Assembly: GCA_902769705.1 (NCBI GenBank)
Contig: CACXPX010000011.1
Coordinates: forward strand, 1 to 64,000
Reading direction: 5' to 3'
Source: an uncultured Prevotellaceae bacterium
GTDB lineage: Bacteria > Bacteroidota > Bacteroidia > Bacteroidales > Bacteroidaceae
Length of the DNA: 64,000 nucleotides
A program made the translations under genes and the position numbers. Below the pieces are notes generated by a model, which did no database searches, was not told where the DNA came from, and was given only the letters and a program-made list of their open reading frames with translations. Every line of letters begins with the position of its first letter. Within the stretch, counting starts at the first letter, position 1. Of the stretch, positions 1 through 12,558 are shown in pieces.

Positions 1-86
1 CAGCTTCTCGGCACGTTCCTTGTTGAAAAAAAGGTGCAATTTCCCCGTTTTCTTAACAAATTTTTGCACGCCAGCGGGGGGTGGAA

Positions 87-118
87 TTTGGTGGTTTCAA
101 CAATTTTTTGTATCTTTG
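87..118 (+). promoter_or_regulatory. Bacteroidetes-type promoter without an obvious gene
   Basis: TTTG at 87-90 is followed after 20 nt by TATCTTTG at 111-118, a textbook match to the Bacteroidetes -33/-7 consensus. It points right, into the 3' end of the convergent gene that ends at 258, and no convincing plus-strand reading frame follows. It may drive a short RNA, or belong to a gene that has been lost. Apart from it I see nothing firm in 1-257. Confidence 0.5.
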
Positions 119-257
119 TAGTGCATTGGGAAATGCATTGCGATTGAAAAACAGAAACCTCCACTCCCCCGCCCCGCCAGAGCCGCCCACACCGGCACAA
201 TAGGCCAGCAGCTGTCAAAAACCTGGGGCACAAACATGAATCATCCGCGCCTGAACT

Positions 258-1253
258 TCACTGTCCTCCCAGCCGTTGGAAATAGACGATGATGTCTTCC
301 CACGTCTTGAATTCGTCGCTGCCAAAGGCGATGCGTGCGCCCATAAACTCCTTGGCTGGCGAGACATCGATGAGATAGTCGCCCAGAAGCATGTCACGCC
401 GATTGGTGAACACCACATGGTCGTGGGCTGGCGTGGAGACATGCTGCTCTATCCACGCCTGAGTGTCGGAGAGATAGGCGTGGCGGTTGGTGGGAGCTTG
501 TCCGACAAAGTAGACCTGATAGTTCTCGATGAGCATTTCCACGGCCTTCAACATGCTCGAGGCAGGTCGGCCGCCGCTGTCCATGAGCGTCTCTACAGCG
601 ATGTAGACCATTGGGCGCTCGCGTCCTTCCTGACGGTCGTCAATCCATCGGATCACGGGCACCACACCATGCAGGAACGAACGGTCGTCCATGCGGTGCT
701 CACCGTGGAAATGGGCGGCTTGCGTGTAGTGCTCGCAGAAGAGGTCGAACGTGTGCACAAGCGTGTCCTGATCGCCGAAGAGTCCCCACACACGGCGCCG
801 TTCGTCGTCGTTGACGGCTGAGAAACACCGCTCAGACACTTCGCGATACTCCTTCACCAGCGCCTTGTCCACATAGAACTCCTGCACGCCGTCTTCGCGG
901 GGATTGAAAAACTGCTGCTTGCCCGTGAGGCCGTGCTCGTGCATGGTGTCGGCAATCTTGAACGCGGGGTTGATGAGGATGCGGTCGAAACCATAAAGCT
1001 GCTCGGTGTACATGCCTCCCATCGACGTGCCGATAATGAGGTCGGGGCGTTCGGTTTCGCACAAGCGGTGTAACAAATCGATGGCTTCGGCAGGATGAAC
1101 GGGCATGTCGCGCGCCACCACCTCGGCATTGGGAAACATCGCACGCATACGGTGCACAGTACCGGTTTGGGCTGAAGAGCCGAAACCATGCACATACATT
1201 ATCTTCTTTCCCTTCATCACTTCGGGAAATTGTCTCGGTATCTGGATTTCCAT
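258..1253 (-). CDS. YqiA/YcfP-type alpha/beta hydrolase fused to a degenerate 5'(3')-deoxyribonucleotidase-like domain
   Basis: The N-terminal part (about residues 15-205) is a small esterase of the YqiA/YcfP family: MYVHGFGSSAQ oxyanion segment, nucleophile elbow GTSMGG (Ser77), FGDQDTLV acid loop and a late HRMDD histidine. The C-terminal part (about 213-331) resembles the HAD-like NT5C nucleotidase domain that follows this esterase in other Bacteroidetes, recognisable from LLGDYLID and the FGSDEFKTWEDI ending. The DxD nucleophile motif expected at its start is replaced by AVE, so phosphatase activity is doubtful. I chose the ATG at 1253. The longer frame begins at 1301, inside a TATATTTG promoter element (1306-1299). 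The ATG at 1217 is also possible. The hydrolase substrate is unknown. Confidence 0.75.
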   Translation of the reverse strand: MEIQIPRQFPEVMKGKKIMYVHGFGSSAQTGTVHRMRAMFPNAEVVARDMPVHPAEAIDLLHRLCETERPDLIIGTSMGGMYTEQLYGFDRILINPAFKIADTMHEHGLTGKQQFFNPREDGVQEFYVDKALVKEYREVSERCFSAVNDDERRRVWGLFGDQDTLVHTFDLFCEHYTQAAHFHGEHRMDDRSFLHGVVPVIRWIDDRQEGRERPMVYIAVETLMDSGGRPASSMLKAVEMLIENYQVYFVGQAPTNRHAYLSDTQAWIEQHVSTPAHDHVVFTNRRDMLLGDYLIDVSPAKEFMGARIAFGSDEFKTWEDIIVYFQRLGGQ

Positions 1254-1298
1254 TTTCGAAAACTTGATTTTATTTGGGTTTTGTATGATTTTATAGGG

Positions 1299-1306
1299 CA
1301 AATATA
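1299..1306 (-). promoter_or_regulatory. -7 element for the esterase gene
   Basis: The minus strand reads TATATTTG (plus strand CAAATATA), matching TAnnTTTG. It lies about 46 nt upstream of the chosen start and argues against the upstream in-frame ATG at 1301. No clear -33 TTTG was found. Confidence 0.45.
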
Positions 1307-1328
1307 CCGTTTATTCTTTTTTTTTTCG

Positions 1329-1336
1329 TATATTTG
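1329..1336 (+). promoter_or_regulatory. -7 element for the GH16-GH43 gene
   Basis: TATATTTG matches TAnnTTTG and lies 66 nt upstream of the ATG at 1402. The -33 box is weak. Together with the divergent element at 1306-1299 it makes a compact divergent promoter region. Confidence 0.5.
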
Positions 1337-1401
1337 CATCATAAAATATCTTAAAACCGCCATAACAATGGAAAAACCTGACAAACAACATAACTAACCT
1401 C

Positions 1402-4257
1402 ATGAAACAAAGACTCAGACTTAGCATTCTTTTGTCGCTTTTTGCCCTGACCATCAACGCTCAGCGCGGATGGAAACTCATCTGGAGCGACGAGTTCGAC
1501 ACTGACGGACTGCCCGACTCTGCCGTATGGGAGCCCGAACGCGGCTTTGTGCGCAACCACGAGGCGCAATGGTATCAAGGCGAGAATGCCCGCCAAGAGG
1601 GTGGAAGCCTCATCATCGAGGCACGACCCGACAAACGCAAGAATCCCACCTATCAGAAAGGTGCCACCGACTGGCGCCGTCAACGCAAGACGCTCGGCTA
1701 CACTTCGGCTTCGCTGACCACTCGCAACAGCTTCAGCTTCCTCTACGGGCGGCTCGAGGTGCGTGCCAAGATACCCACCGCCAGCGGTGCGTGGCCCGCC
1801 ATCTGGCTGCTGGGGAAAGACATGGAATGGCCGTCGTGCGGTGAAATAGACGTGATGGAGTTCTATCGCGTCAATGGCGTCCCCCACATTCTGGCCAATG
1901 CTGCGTGGGGCAACGATCGGCGCTACAATGCCGTGTGGAACACCAAACGCATCCCCTTCAGCCATTTTACTGAGAAAGATGCCGCATGGGCCGACAATTT
2001 CCATATCTGGCGGATGGATTGGACTCCGCGCAACATCAGGATTTATCTGGATGACGAACTGCTGAACGACATTCCGCTGAGCGAGACGGTAAACGGAAGC
2101 ATCGGTCAGCACATCAACCCCTTCACACGGCCGCAATACCTGTTGCTCAACCTCGCCATCGGGGGCGACAACGGTGGGGAAATAGACAACAAGGCAATGC
2201 CTATGCGATACGAGATTGACTATGTGCGCGTTTACCAGCAGCAGCAACAGCCGCGTTGGCCGCGAGAGCAGATTCGAACCGTTCATCGCGACAGCATCAA
2301 CCTGAGCGACCCGTGTATACTGGCAGACCCTGAAACACAGCAATATTACATGACTGGCACGGGCGGACGACTGTGGACCAGCTACGACTTGAACCGCTGG
2401 ACAGGACCCTATCAGGTGGCACGCACCAATCCCGACTCGTGGATGGGTGAACGGCCTGCCATCTGGGCTGCCGAACTGCATCCCTATAAGGGAAAATACT
2501 ATTATTTCGCAACTTTCACCAACGAGCAGATAAAAATAGACACCGTTCGTGGCAACGTCATTCCACGACGCGCCAGCCACATCCTTGTGAGCGACAAGCC
2601 CGAAGGTCCCTACACTCCGATGGCTGACCCTACCTATCTGCCAGCCACGCAACCCACGCTCGACGGCACTTTCTGGGTGGACACAGACGGCAAGCCATAT
2701 ATGGTGTTCTGTGGCGAATGGCTGCAAAACTGGAACGGAACCATCGAGAAGATTGAACTGAAGCCCGACCTCAGCGGGTCGGTAGGCCAGGCTAAAGTGC
2801 TGTTCCGCGCCTTTGACTCTCCCTGGAGCCGTGAGACGGTGGACGGGAAGACGGGTCCGAACAAGGTGACCGATGGCCCCTACCTCTTCAAAACGGGCAC
2901 CGGACGGCTCGGCATGCTTTGGACGAGCTGGGTGGATGATGTCTACACGCAAGGTGTGGCCTACTCGCAGAGCGGAACGCTCGATGGTCCTTGGACACAG
3001 GAGCCACAGCCCATCACGCCCCCGAACTTCGGACACGGCATGCTCTTCAAGACGCTCGAAGGGCAATGGATGATGTCGGTGCACAGCCATAAGAACGTAG
3101 GAGGACGCTATCACCGTGTGCCGCACTTGTTCGAGGTGGACCTCTCGGGCGACAAGCTGGTGTTGGGTCGCATGATTGAAGGTGACTATCAGCCTCCGAA
3201 AGCCGCACCGCGCACAAGCATAGAGCCCGGTCGGTTGTGGCCTGACACCGATGGTCGGCACATCAATGCCCACGGTGGTGGAATCCTAAAGCGTGGAGAC
3301 ACCTATTATTGGTTTGGTGAGCACAAGGCTGAAGCCACCAGCGATGCACTTGTGGGCGTGACCTGCTATTCATCGAAAGACTTGATGAACTGGAAGAACG
3401 AGGGAGTAGCGCTGTCGGTGAGCAACGAGGCTGGCAGCGACATTGAGCGCGGATGTGTCTTGGAGCGGCCTAAGGTGGTTTACAACGCGAAGACCAAGAA
3501 ATACGTCATGTGGTTCCACCTCGAGCTGAAAGGGCAGGGCTACAATGCCGCCCGAGCAGGTGTGGCCATCAGCGACACTCCTACAGGCCCCTATCGTTTT
3601 CTGCGCTCTGGACGTGTGAACCCAGGTATTCTGCCCGAGAATGTGGACAAGGCAGTGTTCGACACCCTCAACGTGAGCCACGAGCCCAAGAGTTGGACGC
3701 CCGAATGGCTGAAGATGGTGGGTGAAGGCCTATACGTCAAACGCGACTTGCAAGGCGGACAGATGTCACGCGACATGACGGTCTATGTGGACGATGACGG
3801 AAAAGCCTACCACATCTATTCTTCAGAGGAGAACCTCACGCTGCAAATTGCCGAGTTGTCTGATGACTATACCACTCACACGGGCCGCTATGTGCGTGTC
3901 GCCCCCACTGGGCACAATGAGGCTCCGGCCATCTTCAAGCGTAAGGGTACCTACTGGATGATTACCAGCGGATGCACAGGATGGGACCCCAACGAGGCAC
4001 GCATGTTCTCGGCCAAAAACATCATGGGGCCGTGGACACAACACCCTAACCCTTGCGTGGGGCCAAACAAGGACCTGACCTTCGGTGGACAAAGCACCTA
4101 CATCCTTGACACGGGAAAACAGCAAATCTTCATGGCTGACATCTGGCGCCCTCGCCACCCCATCGATGCCCGCTATATCTGGCTCCCCATTGAGTTCGAC
4201 AAAGATGGCACGCCCGTAGTCAAGTGGCAGGACAAATGGAGACCGCTCGCCAAATAA
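1402..4257 (+). CDS. Secreted multi-domain glycoside hydrolase GH16-GH43-GH43
   Basis: A signal peptide (about residues 1-20, cut after INA) is followed by three modules. Residues 22-278 are a GH16 jelly-roll domain with the active-site motif EIDVMEF (E148, D150, E153), typical of beta-1,3- or beta-1,4-glucan/galactan endo-hydrolases. Residues about 295-595 are a five-bladed GH43 propeller (SDPCILAD with D303, WAAELH with E358, DGTFWVDTDG). Residues about 605-951 are a second GH43-like propeller opening with DTDGRHINAHGGG. That form resembles the exo-beta-1,3-galactanase-like branch, where the usual catalytic-base Asp is absent. At 951 aa it is much longer than single-domain members. It opens the polysaccharide block, and arabinogalactan or pectic galactan side chains are a reasonable but unproven target. 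The ATG is supported by the signal peptide and the upstream -7 element. Confidence 0.85.
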   Translation: MKQRLRLSILLSLFALTINAQRGWKLIWSDEFDTDGLPDSAVWEPERGFVRNHEAQWYQGENARQEGGSLIIEARPDKRKNPTYQKGATDWRRQRKTLGYTSASLTTRNSFSFLYGRLEVRAKIPTASGAWPAIWLLGKDMEWPSCGEIDVMEFYRVNGVPHILANAAWGNDRRYNAVWNTKRIPFSHFTEKDAAWADNFHIWRMDWTPRNIRIYLDDELLNDIPLSETVNGSIGQHINPFTRPQYLLLNLAIGGDNGGEIDNKAMPMRYEIDYVRVYQQQQQPRWPREQIRTVHRDSINLSDPCILADPETQQYYMTGTGGRLWTSYDLNRWTGPYQVARTNPDSWMGERPAIWAAELHPYKGKYYYFATFTNEQIKIDTVRGNVIPRRASHILVSDKPEGPYTPMADPTYLPATQPTLDGTFWVDTDGKPYMVFCGEWLQNWNGTIEKIELKPDLSGSVGQAKVLFRAFDSPWSRETVDGKTGPNKVTDGPYLFKTGTGRLGMLWTSWVDDVYTQGVAYSQSGTLDGPWTQEPQPITPPNFGHGMLFKTLEGQWMMSVHSHKNVGGRYHRVPHLFEVDLSGDKLVLGRMIEGDYQPPKAAPRTSIEPGRLWPDTDGRHINAHGGGILKRGDTYYWFGEHKAEATSDALVGVTCYSSKDLMNWKNEGVALSVSNEAGSDIERGCVLERPKVVYNAKTKKYVMWFHLELKGQGYNAARAGVAISDTPTGPYRFLRSGRVNPGILPENVDKAVFDTLNVSHEPKSWTPEWLKMVGEGLYVKRDLQGGQMSRDMTVYVDDDGKAYHIYSSEENLTLQIAELSDDYTTHTGRYVRVAPTGHNEAPAIFKRKGTYWMITSGCTGWDPNEARMFSAKNIMGPWTQHPNPCVGPNKDLTFGGQSTYILDTGKQQIFMADIWRPRHPIDARYIWLPIEFDKDGTPVVKWQDKWRPLAK

Positions 4258-4326
4258 TTGGTAGGCAAATAACCTGAATCTGCCATTTTTTCCACATTAT
4301 TTATCTATAATCTGAAAATAAATTAT

Positions 4327-4334
4327 TATCTTTG
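4327..4334 (+). promoter_or_regulatory. -7 element for the DUF2264-GH105-GH2 operon
   Basis: TATCTTTG matches TAnnTTTG, 30 nt upstream of the ATG at 4365. The surrounding DNA is very A/T-rich, and no clear TTTG -33 box is present. Confidence 0.5.
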
Positions 4335-4364
4335 CGAACTATATCAAACTAATAACTACTTGGC

Positions 4365-5642
4365 ATGAAAAAAGCCTTATTAAGAATTTCTTTACTATTG
4401 ACGGCCCTGTTGCTTCCTGTAACGATGCAGGCAAAGAAGAAACAGGAAAAGGTGATGACCGACCGTGAATACTGGTGTGAGCAAGCGTGGCGAATGGCCC
4501 AGCCCGTGTTGGAGAACATGGCGAAGGGTGAGTTGCAGAAGAACATGAAGACAGAGTTCTCGCCATCGTTCGACAACCGAAACCGCAAGGTGGTGTATAT
4601 GGAGACGTTTGGCCGGTTGATGGCTGGTGTTGCCCCCTGGCTGTCGCTTCCTGACGATGACACCGCAGAAGGCAAGCGGCGCAAACAACTGCGCGAGTGG
4701 GCGCTGGCTGCATTCAAGAACTCAGTAGACCCACAGTCGCCGGATTATCTCTGCTGGGGCGTCTCAGGCCAAAACTTGGTTGACGCCGCCTATATTGCTG
4801 AGGCGTTTATCCGTGCTTATGATGCGCTTTGGGTGCCGCTGGACGATGTGACGAAGAGTCGTTATATTGAAGAGTTCAAGAAGCTGCGCCGCATAGAGCC
4901 GCCCTACACCAACTGGTTTCTTTTCTCGAGTACGATAGAGAGTTTCATTGCAAAGGCTGCCGGTCTGGGCGAGTATGACGACTATCGCGTGATGACAACC
5001 ATCAGAAAGGTGGAGGAATGGTATATTGGTGATGGTTGGTATGCCGATGGTCCTGTGTTTGCTTTCGACTATTATTCGAGTTATGTGTTCCATGCCATGT
5101 ATCTGGAAACGTTGAAAAACATGATTGACGCGAAAGCCAATACACGTATTGACTATAAGAAATACTACGACCGCGCGTTGAAGCGTGCGCAGAAGATGGC
5201 TATTATCCTGGAGCGTTTCATCTCGCCTGAGGGCACGTTCCCAGTAGTAGGCCGCTCGATACCATATCGTATGGCAGCCATGCAGCCGTTGGCGTTGATG
5301 GCGTGGTATCAGACGTTGCCGAAGGAATTAACGAATGGTCAGGTGCGTGCTGCGCTGACGCAGGTGACGCATCGCATGTATGACCACCAGCAGAACTACA
5401 ACGATGGTGGATTCCTAACGATAGGCTTTTGCGGAAGTCAGCCGGATGTTGCTGACTGGTACACGAACAATGGTTCGCTCTATCTGACAAGTCTTTCGCT
5501 GATGCCACTGGGGCTGCCTGCCAACCATGACTTCTGGACTTGTCCTGCTGAGGAATGGACTCAGGTGAAGGCTTGGAACGGCAAACCATTCCCGAAGGAC
5601 CACCGTTGGGGAGACGATATCCAGACAAAGGACAAGTGGTGA
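4365..5642 (+). CDS. DUF2264 domain protein, probable secreted carbohydrate-active enzyme
   Basis: 425 aa with a signal peptide (MKKALLRISLLLTALL... cut near MQA). The rest matches the DUF2264 family by its DREYWCEQAWRMAQPVLENM opening, the METFGRLMAGVAPWL helix and PDYLCWG; these proteins are predicted alpha/alpha toroids. Family members sit in Bacteroidetes pectin and glycosaminoglycan loci, and some are suspected glycosidases or lyases, but this one has no assigned reaction. It is first in a three-gene unit with GH105 (27-nt gap) and GH2 (23-nt gap), suggesting a role in degrading the same glycan. Confidence 0.75.
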   Translation: MKKALLRISLLLTALLLPVTMQAKKKQEKVMTDREYWCEQAWRMAQPVLENMAKGELQKNMKTEFSPSFDNRNRKVVYMETFGRLMAGVAPWLSLPDDDTAEGKRRKQLREWALAAFKNSVDPQSPDYLCWGVSGQNLVDAAYIAEAFIRAYDALWVPLDDVTKSRYIEEFKKLRRIEPPYTNWFLFSSTIESFIAKAAGLGEYDDYRVMTTIRKVEEWYIGDGWYADGPVFAFDYYSSYVFHAMYLETLKNMIDAKANTRIDYKKYYDRALKRAQKMAIILERFISPEGTFPVVGRSIPYRMAAMQPLALMAWYQTLPKELTNGQVRAALTQVTHRMYDHQQNYNDGGFLTIGFCGSQPDVADWYTNNGSLYLTSLSLMPLGLPANHDFWTCPAEEWTQVKAWNGKPFPKDHRWGDDIQTKDKW

Positions 5643-5669
5643 TAATGGAAGTAATGAAAATGATGGAAA

Positions 5670-6815
5670 ATGATGGAAATGATGAAAAGAAAAAATAGCA
5701 TATTAGCAATATTGCTGGCATTGGTTGCTGTTCCTGTTTTCGGTGGAGAAACTGAAGGCAAATGGACGGCTGAGGAAGTGCGCGACATTGTTTACAAAGT
5801 GAATAACACTTGGCAGCGTAATCACGGCCAAGAGCGCTCGTTCTGGGATCCTGCAGTTTATCATACAGGTAACATGGAGGCATTCTTCACGTTTGGCAAC
5901 ATAGCATGGCTGAACTACTCGCGCGAGTGGGCTGACAAGAATCTTTGGCAAGGCGCGAGAGAGAAGGATTCGAAGAAATGGAAATACAAGCAATACGGCG
6001 AAGGGATGGATTATGTGCTCTTCGGCGATTGGCAGATTTGTTTCCAAACCTATCTGGATATCAACACGGTATTCCCAGCCGAATTTAAGACTGCCCGTGC
6101 CCGCGAGGTGATGGGATTTGAGGCCGATGCTGCTGAGAGCGACTTCTGGTGGTGGGCCGATGCGTTGTATATGGTGATGCCCGTCATGACGAAGATGTAT
6201 CGGCTGACAGGTGATGAGAAGTATCTGGACAAGATGTATTCAAACTGGCAATATGCCAACAGCATCATGTATGACAAGGAGACGGGACTCTATTTCCGTG
6301 ATGGGAAGTATGTTTATCCAAAGCACAAGACGGCTGCAGGAAAGAAAGACTTCTGGGCTCGTGGAGACGGATGGGTGTTGGCAGCGTTTGCTAAAGTGCT
6401 GAAAGACTTGCCTAAGAACTACCGCCATCGCAAGGAAATCATTGCTTATTACCAACGTTTGGCTGCTGCTGTGGCCGCTTGCCAGCAGGAGGAAGGCTAT
6501 TGGACACGCTCGATGCTTGACCCAGAACAAGCCCCTGGCAGGGAAACCAGTGGAACTGCCTTGTTCTGCTACGGTCTGCAGTGGGGTGTGAACAACGGTT
6601 ATCTGAACGCAAAAAAATATCAACCTGTGGCTGACAAAGCCTGGAACTATTTAGCCACCATCGCCTTACAACCCGACGGCACGGTTGGATATGTGCAACC
6701 TATCGGCGAGAAGGCCATCCCTGGACAGGTGGTGGACCAGAAATCGGTGACGAACTTCGGGACCGGTGCCTTCCTATTGGCAGCTTGCGAATACTACAGA
6801 AAGATTAAAAATTAA
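5670..6815 (+). CDS. GH105 unsaturated rhamnogalacturonyl hydrolase (YteR/RhiN type)
   Basis: 381 aa with a signal peptide (KNSILAILLALVAVPVFGG). The alpha/alpha-barrel signature is clear: NTWQRNHG, the acidic WWWADALYMVMP motif carrying the catalytic Asp of this family, and DFWARGDGWVLAA. Such enzymes remove the unsaturated uronic acid left at the non-reducing end after pectate or rhamnogalacturonan lyase cleavage. That fits the PL11 lyase about 9 kb downstream. Several ATG codons cluster at 5670, 5673, 5679 and 5682 in a GATGGAAAT-like repeat, so the exact start is uncertain by four residues. Operon context: between DUF2264 and GH2. Confidence 0.88.
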   Translation: MMEMMKRKNSILAILLALVAVPVFGGETEGKWTAEEVRDIVYKVNNTWQRNHGQERSFWDPAVYHTGNMEAFFTFGNIAWLNYSREWADKNLWQGAREKDSKKWKYKQYGEGMDYVLFGDWQICFQTYLDINTVFPAEFKTARAREVMGFEADAAESDFWWWADALYMVMPVMTKMYRLTGDEKYLDKMYSNWQYANSIMYDKETGLYFRDGKYVYPKHKTAAGKKDFWARGDGWVLAAFAKVLKDLPKNYRHRKEIIAYYQRLAAAVAACQQEEGYWTRSMLDPEQAPGRETSGTALFCYGLQWGVNNGYLNAKKYQPVADKAWNYLATIALQPDGTVGYVQPIGEKAIPGQVVDQKSVTNFGTGAFLLAACEYYRKIKN

Positions 6816-6826
6816 AGATTAAATAA

Positions 6827-10171
<3,345 letters not shown>

Positions 10172-10214
10172 CGAAATATTGCGGGTAGGCTCACTTGCTC
10201 GGGAATAAGAAAGC

Positions 10215-10287
10215 CTCCCCCGGTTCATCTCAAGAAAGGTACCATCATCATCTCCTTTCCTTGGGAAAAACCGGGGGAGTTTTTTTC
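10215..10287 (+). terminator. Rho-independent terminator after GH2
   Basis: An 11-bp perfect stem (CTCCCCCGGTT at 10215-10225 with AACCGGGGGAG at 10269-10279) encloses a loop that itself nearly pairs (CAAGAAAGG with CCTTTCCTTG). A run of eight T follows (10280-10287). It ends the operon that starts at 4365. Confidence 0.85.
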
Positions 10288-10355
10288 ATTAGTGGACAAA
10301 AAATCACCAAAAGGTGGACAAAAAGGCACACGTCCGTTTTTTTCGCAAAACGCTT

Positions 10356-10386
10356 TTTGACTTTCCGAATAATTATCATAAATTTG
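10356..10386 (+). promoter_or_regulatory. Promoter of the GH51 gene
   Basis: TTTG at 10356-10359, 19-nt spacer, TAAATTTG at 10379-10386: both Bacteroidetes promoter boxes at the right distance. The leader to the ATG at 10440 is about 45 nt, so the in-frame ATG at 10314, which lies before the promoter, cannot be the start. Confidence 0.75.
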
Positions 10387-10439
10387 CACTGACAAACATT
10401 GGTCGAAAAAACAAATTCACAATCTATCAAATAACAAAC

Positions 10440-12461
10440 ATGAAAAAAGCAAAACTACTCACCCTATCCTTCGCTTTGGCTATCGCCTCCATAGGAACTG
10501 CCAACGCCCAACGCCAATTGCTGCTCAACACCAAGCCTGGCGCTCCCATCCAGTCCACCATGTATGGCATCTTCTTCGAAGACATCAACTTCGGAGCCGA
10601 CGGAGGACTCTATGCCGAACTCATCGAGAACCGTTCCTTTGAAGCACCGCTCCATCTCACACCCAGCGGAGAGCGCATCAGCGGCGGATTGCAAGGATGG
10701 AACATCTTCGGAAATGTTGCCCTCAACAGCGAAAGACCCGCCTTTGACCAGAATCCCCACTACGTGACACTCAAGGACGACGGCCATCGCGAGAAGCAGA
10801 CAGGAATAGAGAATCACGGCTATTTCGGCATCGGACTCAAGAAAGGACTTGATTACAACTTCTCGGTCTACGCACGTGCACGTGGCGGCCAAAGCGCAAA
10901 GATTCGCATTGAACTCATCGGTAGCGACAACGAAGTGATGACTCGCAAGAGTATCAACATCAGCGGCGACAACTGGAAGAAGTACACCGAGCAACTGAAT
11001 GCGCCGCGCACCGACGCCAAAGCCTTCGTACGCATCTACCTCGAAAGTGGTGCCGCAGCCGACCTCGACCACATCAGCCTGTTCCCCTCCGATGCATGGA
11101 ACGGATGTCTGCGTGCCGACCTCGTGAAAGACCTCAAGGACCTTCATCCCGGCGTGTTCCGCTTCCCTGGCGGTTGCATCGTCGAGGGCACAGACCTCGC
11201 CTCACGCTATCAGTGGAAGCACTCTGTAGGACAAGTAGAGAACCGTCCGCTCAATGAGAACCGTTGGAACTACACATTCCCCCATCGTCTCTTCCCCAAC
11301 TATTTCCAAAGCTACGGCATGGGCTTCTACGAAATGTTCTGCCTCTCCGAGTACATCGGAGCCGAACCTCTGCCCATTCTGAACGTAGGCCTGGCCTGCC
11401 AATATCAGAACGACGACCGTGATGCAGCCCGCGTTCATGTAGCTGTGAGCGACCTGCAACCCTACATCGATGATTGCCTCGACCTCATAGAGTTCTGCAA
11501 CGGCGGTACTGACACAAAGTGGGGCAAACTGCGTGCCGACATGGGCCATCCTGCACCCTTCAACCTCAAGTTCATCGGTGTAGGCAACGAGCAATGGGGA
11601 CCTCTCTATCCCGAACGGTTGGAGCATTTCGTGAAAGCCATCCGCGCACGTTATCCTAACATCAAGATTGTGGGAAGCTCCGGACCAGAGCCCGATGACA
11701 AGGGCGGAAAGCAGTTCAGCTACGGATGGGAACAGATGAGACGGCTGAAGGCCGACCTCGTAGACGAGCACTACTATCGCGACCAGAAGTGGTTCACCGA
11801 GAACATCACCCGCTACGACAACTACGACCGCAAAGGCCCGAAAGTGTTTGCCGGCGAATATGCCTGCCACATCACGCAACCCGCACTCCCCGTGCCTGAA
11901 GGAAAGAACGTCTTTGAGGGTGCACTCTACGAAGCAGCCCTCATGACTGGCATCGAGCGCAACGCCGACGTGGTTCACATGGCCACCTACGCACCCCTCT
12001 TCGCCCATGAGGAAGGATGGCAATGGCGCCCCGACCTCATTTGGATGGACAACCTCAGCACCGTTCGCACGCCCAACTACTACGTGCAACAGCTCTACGC
12101 CCAGAACGTTGGAACCAACGTGCTGTCGCTCACGGAGAACAAGAAGGCTGTCACTGGACAGGACGGGCTCTGCGCATCGGCCGTTTATGACAAAAACACG
12201 AAGAAATATATCGTAAAACTCGTGAACATCGGCAACCAGCCTCAGGATGTGCAAATCACGTTCAAAGGCCTGAAGGCTCTGCCCGAAGCCAATAACATTC
12301 AGCTCACCACTTTCCACAGCGACGACCCAATGGCTTGCAACACCGTGCAACGTCCAAACGTCATTCGCCCTGTTGAGCAAGCTGCTAACAACATTACCAT
12401 CAACAAGAACACAGCTCGATTCACAGTTCCCGCCCGCACATTCGTGGTCTACAAGTTCTAA
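10440..12461 (+). CDS. GH51 alpha-L-arabinofuranosidase
   Basis: 673 aa from the ATG at 10440, chosen because it opens a clean signal peptide (MKKAKLLTLSFALAIASIG...NA) and lies downstream of the promoter. Features: FFEDINFGADGGLYAELIEN, which is characteristic of GH51; a carbohydrate-binding-like insert (about 85-220); a TIM barrel with acid/base E384 in GVGNEQWG and nucleophile E473 in FAGEYACH; and a C-terminal beta-sandwich ending FTVPARTFVVYKF. It removes alpha-L-arabinofuranosyl residues from arabinan or arabinogalactan side chains. It is transcribed alone, between two terminators. Confidence 0.92.
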   Translation: MKKAKLLTLSFALAIASIGTANAQRQLLLNTKPGAPIQSTMYGIFFEDINFGADGGLYAELIENRSFEAPLHLTPSGERISGGLQGWNIFGNVALNSERPAFDQNPHYVTLKDDGHREKQTGIENHGYFGIGLKKGLDYNFSVYARARGGQSAKIRIELIGSDNEVMTRKSINISGDNWKKYTEQLNAPRTDAKAFVRIYLESGAAADLDHISLFPSDAWNGCLRADLVKDLKDLHPGVFRFPGGCIVEGTDLASRYQWKHSVGQVENRPLNENRWNYTFPHRLFPNYFQSYGMGFYEMFCLSEYIGAEPLPILNVGLACQYQNDDRDAARVHVAVSDLQPYIDDCLDLIEFCNGGTDTKWGKLRADMGHPAPFNLKFIGVGNEQWGPLYPERLEHFVKAIRARYPNIKIVGSSGPEPDDKGGKQFSYGWEQMRRLKADLVDEHYYRDQKWFTENITRYDNYDRKGPKVFAGEYACHITQPALPVPEGKNVFEGALYEAALMTGIERNADVVHMATYAPLFAHEEGWQWRPDLIWMDNLSTVRTPNYYVQQLYAQNVGTNVLSLTENKKAVTGQDGLCASAVYDKNTKKYIVKLVNIGNQPQDVQITFKGLKALPEANNIQLTTFHSDDPMACNTVQRPNVIRPVEQAANNITINKNTARFTVPARTFVVYKF

Positions 12462-12486
12462 GAAAACATTCTCACATCCATATCAG

Positions 12487-12523
12487 GAGCCGCTTTTGAC
12501 ACGTCAAGGGCGGCTCTTCTTTT
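12487..12523 (+). terminator. Rho-independent terminator after GH51
   Basis: GAGCCGC at 12487-12493 pairs with GCGGCTC at 12510-12516, followed by TTCTTTT. Confidence 0.75.
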
Positions 12524-12558
12524 ACCCAAAGACAAGCACAGTTGCCTTTATACGAGTT

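Noticed and set aside
1351..3273. 640-codon open frame antisense to the GH16-GH43 gene
   Set aside because: It mirrors the codon usage of a clear secreted hydrolase and has no family features or promoter.
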